A stretch of DNA of 64,000 nucleotides, taken from contig NZ_CBYO010000016.1 in NCBI RefSeq assembly GCF_000577245.1, forward strand, positions 124,001-188,000. The letters are read 5' to 3'. Under the pieces are notes generated by a model. That model was not told the origin of the DNA. It saw only the letters and a list, made by a program, of their open reading frames with translations, and made no database searches. The translations under genes were made by a program, and so were the position numbers. The stretch is from Paucisalibacillus algeriensis (GTDB lineage Bacteria > Bacillota > Bacilli > Bacillales > Amphibacillaceae). Positions 60,437-64,000 of this stretch are shown one piece after another (position 1 is the first letter of the stretch; each line of letters begins with the position of its first letter).

Positions 60437-61357
60437 CCCAGACCCACTGTATTCAAAATAAGACCAGCGTTTATTACTTATAAATTTGAACTTTTTCATA
60501 AGTATTCTCTGTACTCTTTGTGTTGAAGAAATGCATTCGCACCACTCATGTACCATACTTGTTGTTATTTTTTCTTTAGGGAATAATAGAATTAATTCTC
60601 TGGTACTTCGTATAACGGCATCAGCTAATTTTTCTCTTTTTCCACAAGTATTGCAATAACAGTAATGACCCTGCACGCTTATGGAAATTGAATGACAACT
60701 TTTGCAGTTAATTCCCTTTTTTAATTGACTAAATGAATAGGTTGGTAATTTAGAGTAAGGAGAGTCTTTCTGGTGGAGTGAGATGAGCTTGTCTGCGATT
60801 AATTTGCTCAGATTCGTCAATTTAGATTGATTGGTATTTAACTTTTTGACTAAGGTGTTAATTTGACTAGGGAGGACGAAGGGTTTAGTTGCAGGGGCAT
60901 TGTACAAAGTGAATTCAGGATTGACAAACACTATAGAAGATTTTATTGCATGATGGAGACCGTGATTGCTGAGTAGTTGCCGTAATAATGTTTCTGCGCG
61001 ATCTAATTGGTGTTCTGGGTTTGTTATTTTGTATTTTGGGTACTTATAAAAGTTGTCATTATCATAAGTGTATTCCCCCTCAAAATTTTTCACCTCAAAT
61101 AATTTTATAAATTCTTGAAAAATGATTAGGGTATCAATTTGAAAGGTGGTGTTATTCATCTTAAGAAGTAAATCTTTTATGATGAGACAATCGTTTTGTA
61201 GTTGATTATCTAGGATCCTATCAAATAATAACTCTCCTTCATACCCTTTTTTTAAGTTGAAATAGTGCTGCCTAACTTCTTCAGATAAGTTGCCTCGAAG
61301 ATATAGAATTTCCAAAATTTGCAACTCCCTTGATGGAGTTCTTTTTTTCACTTCCAT
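60425..61357 (-). CDS. NERD domain protein with C-terminal zinc ribbon
   Basis: A 310-residue cytoplasmic protein. The NERD (nuclease-related) domain covers about 35-150, with GYEGELLFDRIL and the core QIDTLIIF...FEVKNFEG, which corresponds to the D-(E/Q)xK nuclease motif. A four-cysteine zinc-ribbon-like module lies near 215-240 (CKSC and CNTC). NERD proteins are thought to process DNA or RNA, but a function is seldom known. It borders the 52-bp repeat array; whether that matters is unclear. Confidence 0.82.
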   Translation of the reverse strand: MEVKKRTPSRELQILEILYLRGNLSEEVRQHYFNLKKGYEGELLFDRILDNQLQNDCLIIKDLLLKMNNTTFQIDTLIIFQEFIKLFEVKNFEGEYTYDNDNFYKYPKYKITNPEHQLDRAETLLRQLLSNHGLHHAIKSSIVFVNPEFTLYNAPATKPFVLPSQINTLVKKLNTNQSKLTNLSKLIADKLISLHQKDSPYSKLPTYSFSQLKKGINCKSCHSISISVQGHYCYCNTCGKREKLADAVIRSTRELILLFPKEKITTSMVHEWCECISSTQRVQRILMKKFKFISNKRWSYFEYSGSGPGK

Positions 61358-61396
61358 TTTCCACTTCCTTTGAAGGATTAAGTTATTAAAACTTTA

Positions 61397-61430
61397 GCGG
61401 GATAAGGGAGAATTAATTCCCTTATTCCGC
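61397..61430. terminator. Palindromic terminator between NERD and SDR genes
   Basis: GCGGGATAAGGGA pairs with TCCCTTATTCCGC (one G.T pair). On the minus strand it is followed by TAAAGTTTTAAT and ends the SDR transcript. Confidence 0.65.
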
Positions 61431-61452
61431 AATATTTGACTGAAATCTGCTT

Positions 61453-62244
61453 CTATAATGCTTTCACAAGCCCACCATCAACCAATAATGTCTGTCCAGT
61501 TACATATGTATTGGCAGAGGAGCAAAGAAAAACTGCCTGTTTAGCAAATTCCTCAGGTTTACCGTAGCGTCGCATTGGAATACTTGCTTCTGTGGAGGTT
61601 TTTATTTCTTCATAAGAGACACCTAACTTATCTGCGCGTATCTTATCAAGGTGTGCAACCCGTTCGGTGGCAATTCTTCCTGGCCCTATTGTATTGATTA
61701 GAATATTATCTTTCGCGAGCTCTTGGGAAAGACTCTTTGCTAGACCGACTACACCTGCACGAAATGTATTGGATAAAATAAGATTATCTAAGGTTTGTTT
61801 GATTGATGATGATGTAAAGTTAATGATGTGTCCGCGTTGTTGATTCTGCATATATGGTAGGACTTCGCGGATTGCCCTGACAAAGCTAAGTAAATTAAGT
61901 TCAAAAGCATTTTGCCATGCTACATCATCGAAGTTTTCGAATCCACCAGCTGGAGGTCCACCTGCATTGTTGACAAGAACATCGACGGTTCCGTGTTTAT
62001 CAGCAGCAAATTGAACGAGGCCTTTTATGTCATTTGGGTTGGTTACATCACAGGTTTTATACGTCACATTATGGTTTGATGTGCTTTCTTGAATTTCCGC
62101 AACTACCGCTCTTAAATCCTCTTCATTACGGCTAGAAACAACAACATGGGCACCTTCTTGAGCAAACTGAGATGCTGTTGCTTTACCTAGGCCTTTACTC
62201 GCAGCCATGACGATTACTGATTTGCCTTTTAATCCTAGATCCAT
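61453..62244 (-). CDS. SDR family oxidoreductase with atypical active site
   Basis: A 263-residue Rossmann-fold protein of the short-chain dehydrogenase family. The cofactor loop reads AASKGLG instead of TGxxxGIG, and NNAGG and the serine region FTSSS are present. The usual YxxxK catalytic pair is absent: the expected place reads LSNTFRAG, with Ser where Tyr should be and Arg where Lys should be. The C-terminus (VTGQTLLVDGG) is normal. A set of bacillar SDRs share this LSNxxRAG form, so it may be a distinct subgroup with other chemistry. Substrate unknown. Confidence 0.85.
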   Translation of the reverse strand: MDLGLKGKSVIVMAASKGLGKATASQFAQEGAHVVVSSRNEEDLRAVVAEIQESTSNHNVTYKTCDVTNPNDIKGLVQFAADKHGTVDVLVNNAGGPPAGGFENFDDVAWQNAFELNLLSFVRAIREVLPYMQNQQRGHIINFTSSSIKQTLDNLILSNTFRAGVVGLAKSLSQELAKDNILINTIGPGRIATERVAHLDKIRADKLGVSYEEIKTSTEASIPMRRYGKPEEFAKQAVFLCSSANTYVTGQTLLVDGGLVKAL

Positions 62245-62329
62245 ATGTATTACCTCCTTAAAATTTCCACTAAGAAGATTATAACATACTATCGCAATAG
62301 TCAGAAAAGAATGTAATAACTATTATAAA

Positions 62330-62364
62330 AATGCCAGACTACCTGTATTGGCTGTCTGACATTT
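62330..62364 (-). terminator. Terminator of the DUF3006 transcript
   Basis: On the minus strand AATGTCAGAC pairs with GTCTGGCATT (one G.T pair), followed by TTTATAAT. Confidence 0.7.
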
Positions 62365-62367
62365 CCA

Positions 62368-62628
62368 TTAGCTTTTCTTAAATTTACTTCCATTACTATT
62401 TGCCCTAAGTTTAGCAAGTAAATCTGCAGTAGTTTCTTTTGCTTCTTTTTCGGCTTCCTGGTCAATGGCTAGGATTTGATAATCGCCATTTTCGTTTGCT
62501 ATTTTAAATACTGTGTTAATCTTACTTCCCTCAGGTAGTTCTTCTTTTAAAACAACGAGTTCCGCTTTATCTTCCTCAATTAAAATCACTGCTTGATTGC
62601 CTTCAAACCTGTCTAGTACACCTCTCAT
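62368..62628 (-). CDS. DUF3006 protein
   Basis: An 86-residue protein beginning MRGVLDRFEGNQAVILIEE, the DUF3006 signature, with a helical charged C-terminus. The start at 62628 follows GGAGGGA; an earlier ATG six codons upstream would cover the ribosome site. DUF3006 genes are commonly next to ComEC-like MBL lipoproteins, as here (18 bases after its stop). Function unknown. Confidence 0.85.
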   Translation of the reverse strand: MRGVLDRFEGNQAVILIEEDKAELVVLKEELPEGSKINTVFKIANENGDYQILAIDQEAEKEAKETTADLLAKLRANSNGSKFKKS

Positions 62629-62646
62629 GGTTATCCCTCCGAACAA

Positions 62647-63915
62647 TTAATTAACACATGCAACACCTTCTGCAACAATATCTTTTATTCTAGCTGGTCC
62701 AATTCCATTGATACGGTCCAAATCTTCTACAGAGCTAAATGGTCGTAAGTCGATTAAATCCTGTGCCCGTTCAGGGCCAATATGTTTAATTCTCTGTACT
62801 TCTTCCAAAGAAGCGGTATTAATATTGATACAGCTACCATTCGATTGGTTATTCGATGTGTCGGCATTAGAACTTGAATTTTGATTGGAACCTGAATTAT
62901 TAGATGCTGTACTTTTTGGTGTTACTGTACCATCTTTTCTAGTTTTTATAGAATAGTCTTTACCATCCGTTCTAACAATAATCGTGCCATGAACATCGGT
63001 ACCATATAATTGAATCCCAAGATTCTGTATTAGAGAAACAACTTCTAGATGTGGGTGTCCATAACTATTTTCTGAACCGGCACTGTAGATAGCAACTTCT
63101 GGACTAACTGCTTCTACAAAGGCTTGATTACTGGACGTACTAGATCCATGGTGTCCTAATTGAAGAATGTCTGCATCGACACTGAGACCGGAATTCATCA
63201 TCCAATTCTCTGCACGTTGATCAGCATCTCCGGTAAATAGGAATGTTACCTCTCCGTATGTGAAAAGTAGCGAGATGGATTCTTCATTGGAAGCACCGGT
63301 GATGGAGTTTGGATACAACACTTTAACATTCATAGGTCCAATATCGTATTCTTCACCAGTTCTTGGTTCGTGATAGTTTGCTCCACTCGTTAGAACAGCC
63401 TCTAAAGCACGTTGGAATGTGTTAGATGTACTTTCATTACCCGAAAGCCAAACTTCCGTAACGGAAAACTCGTTAATAACATCTGCTAACTGTCCAATAT
63501 GGTCTGCATCTGGATGACTGCCGATGACTAAATCTAGACTTGTTACTCCTTGTGATTGAAGATAATTCACAACTTCATCTCCACGCCAATCACCAGCATC
63601 AAATAGAATATTATGTTCCTCATATTGAAGTAAGGTAGCATCTGCTTGCCCTACATCAATATAGTGAACTTGAAGTTCTCCAAGATTTTCTACTTGTTTG
63701 GTAGTATCTTGCTTCGTTTCTTGTGAGGTTTCTTCGTTAGCGGATTTGCTTTGTTCTTCCGTTGTATTTTCAGCGTTTTCCTCTTCAAGCGATACTACCG
63801 ATTCCTTTTTCTCTACCTCATTCGCTAAATGATCACTTCTTTCCTGTTCCACTCCTTGGCCGCATGCAACTAAGAAAATGGCCATAAACATGGGTAGTAT
63901 GAGTCTTTTATACAT
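62647..63915 (-). CDS. ComEC-like MBL-fold lipoprotein with ComEA-like helix-hairpin-helix
   Basis: A 422-residue lipoprotein (signal ends LVAC, about residue 18) followed by a long Glu/Ser/Thr-rich spacer. Residues about 80-320 are a metallo-beta-lactamase domain of the ComEC/Rec2 type: HYIDVGQADATLL, GSHPDADHIG, FTGDAD and LQLGHHGS. A low-complexity Ser/Asn linker leads to a C-terminal helix-hairpin-helix pair (INTASLEEVQRIKHIGPERA and INGIGPARIKDI) as in the DNA receptor ComEA. It thus joins a probable nuclease and a DNA-binding module on the cell surface. The whole layout suggests a role with extracellular DNA, which is inference. Confidence 0.88.
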   Translation of the reverse strand: MYKRLILPMFMAIFLVACGQGVEQERSDHLANEVEKKESVVSLEEENAENTTEEQSKSANEETSQETKQDTTKQVENLGELQVHYIDVGQADATLLQYEEHNILFDAGDWRGDEVVNYLQSQGVTSLDLVIGSHPDADHIGQLADVINEFSVTEVWLSGNESTSNTFQRALEAVLTSGANYHEPRTGEEYDIGPMNVKVLYPNSITGASNEESISLLFTYGEVTFLFTGDADQRAENWMMNSGLSVDADILQLGHHGSSTSSNQAFVEAVSPEVAIYSAGSENSYGHPHLEVVSLIQNLGIQLYGTDVHGTIIVRTDGKDYSIKTRKDGTVTPKSTASNNSGSNQNSSSNADTSNNQSNGSCININTASLEEVQRIKHIGPERAQDLIDLRPFSSVEDLDRINGIGPARIKDIVAEGVACVN

Positions 63916-64000
63916 TGTATTCCCCCATTAGTAGTTAAATAATTTCCTTACTAATCGTATCAAAATAGCAAGAAGATATCTATATGATCAATCAATTAGA

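Overview
The window looks like chromosomal DNA of a low-GC, endospore-forming member of the Bacillaceae, in the Oceanobacillus/Virgibacillus range; that placement is inferred from gene content and style, not from a marker gene. Supporting signs are A/T-rich sequence, strong AGGAGG ribosome sites, many TTG and GTG starts, a Spo0E-like phosphatase, LXXC lipoproteins, a CcpA-type cre box and sigma-A-type promoters. No phage, insertion sequence, CRISPR array, rRNA or tRNA was seen.

Layout. 1-2.1 kb: a partial gene, a VWA protein and a secreted M28 aminopeptidase. 2.1-5.8 kb (minus strand): a c-di-GMP and peptide locus made of a frameshifted GGDEF gene, an HD-GYP phosphodiesterase, an unannotated 23-codon peptide gene with a CWWC motif, a PqqD-like/M50 membrane protease and a decayed membrane-protein gene. 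6-8.8 kb: HAD phosphatase, YuiD-like protein, MBL-fold protein and a tail-anchored small protein. 8.9-14 kb: sucrose operon scrR-scrA-scrB-scrK with three copies of a palindromic operator. 14.1-15.9 kb: Spo0E-like phosphatase and the AtoE transporter, then a 21-bp tandem repeat. 16.3-28 kb: two giant paralogues (about 1790 residues each) built as pseudokinase, ATPase, TPR, GAF, GGDEF and GAF. The first follows a canonical GEMM-I c-di-GMP riboswitch; the second follows a strongly diverged relative of it.

28-39.4 kb: LRR-TraB lipoprotein, DMT exporter, small lipoprotein, CbpA-like c-di-AMP receptor, RNase HI, amidohydrolase, Na+/alanine symporter and a MacB/FtsX-type ABC exporter. 39.5-42.6 kb: a three-gene cassette matching the known Geobacillus route that converts D- to L-amino acids through N-succinyl intermediates. 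42.7-47 kb: a cell-wall amidase, then a four-gene block of three secreted helical proteins followed by its own signal peptidase I. 47.2-49.5 kb: polar amino-acid ABC transporter. 49.6-52 kb: proline dehydrogenase, CtaG and DUF2243. 52-59.9 kb: AbrB-type transporter, then a cre-controlled TAXI-TRAP transporter, a DASS transporter and L-2-hydroxyglutarate oxidase, which together suggest uptake and oxidation of a C4/C5 (hydroxy)dicarboxylate. 59.9-60.4 kb: a nine-unit array of 52-bp hairpin repeats. 60.4-64 kb (minus strand): NERD protein, atypical SDR, and a DUF3006 gene behind a ComEC/ComEA-like lipoprotein.

The best candidates for something undescribed are the 23-residue CWWC peptide with its protease under c-di-GMP genes, the paired pseudokinase-ATPase-GGDEF proteins with their diverged riboswitch pair, and the secreted helical-protein/signal-peptidase operon.
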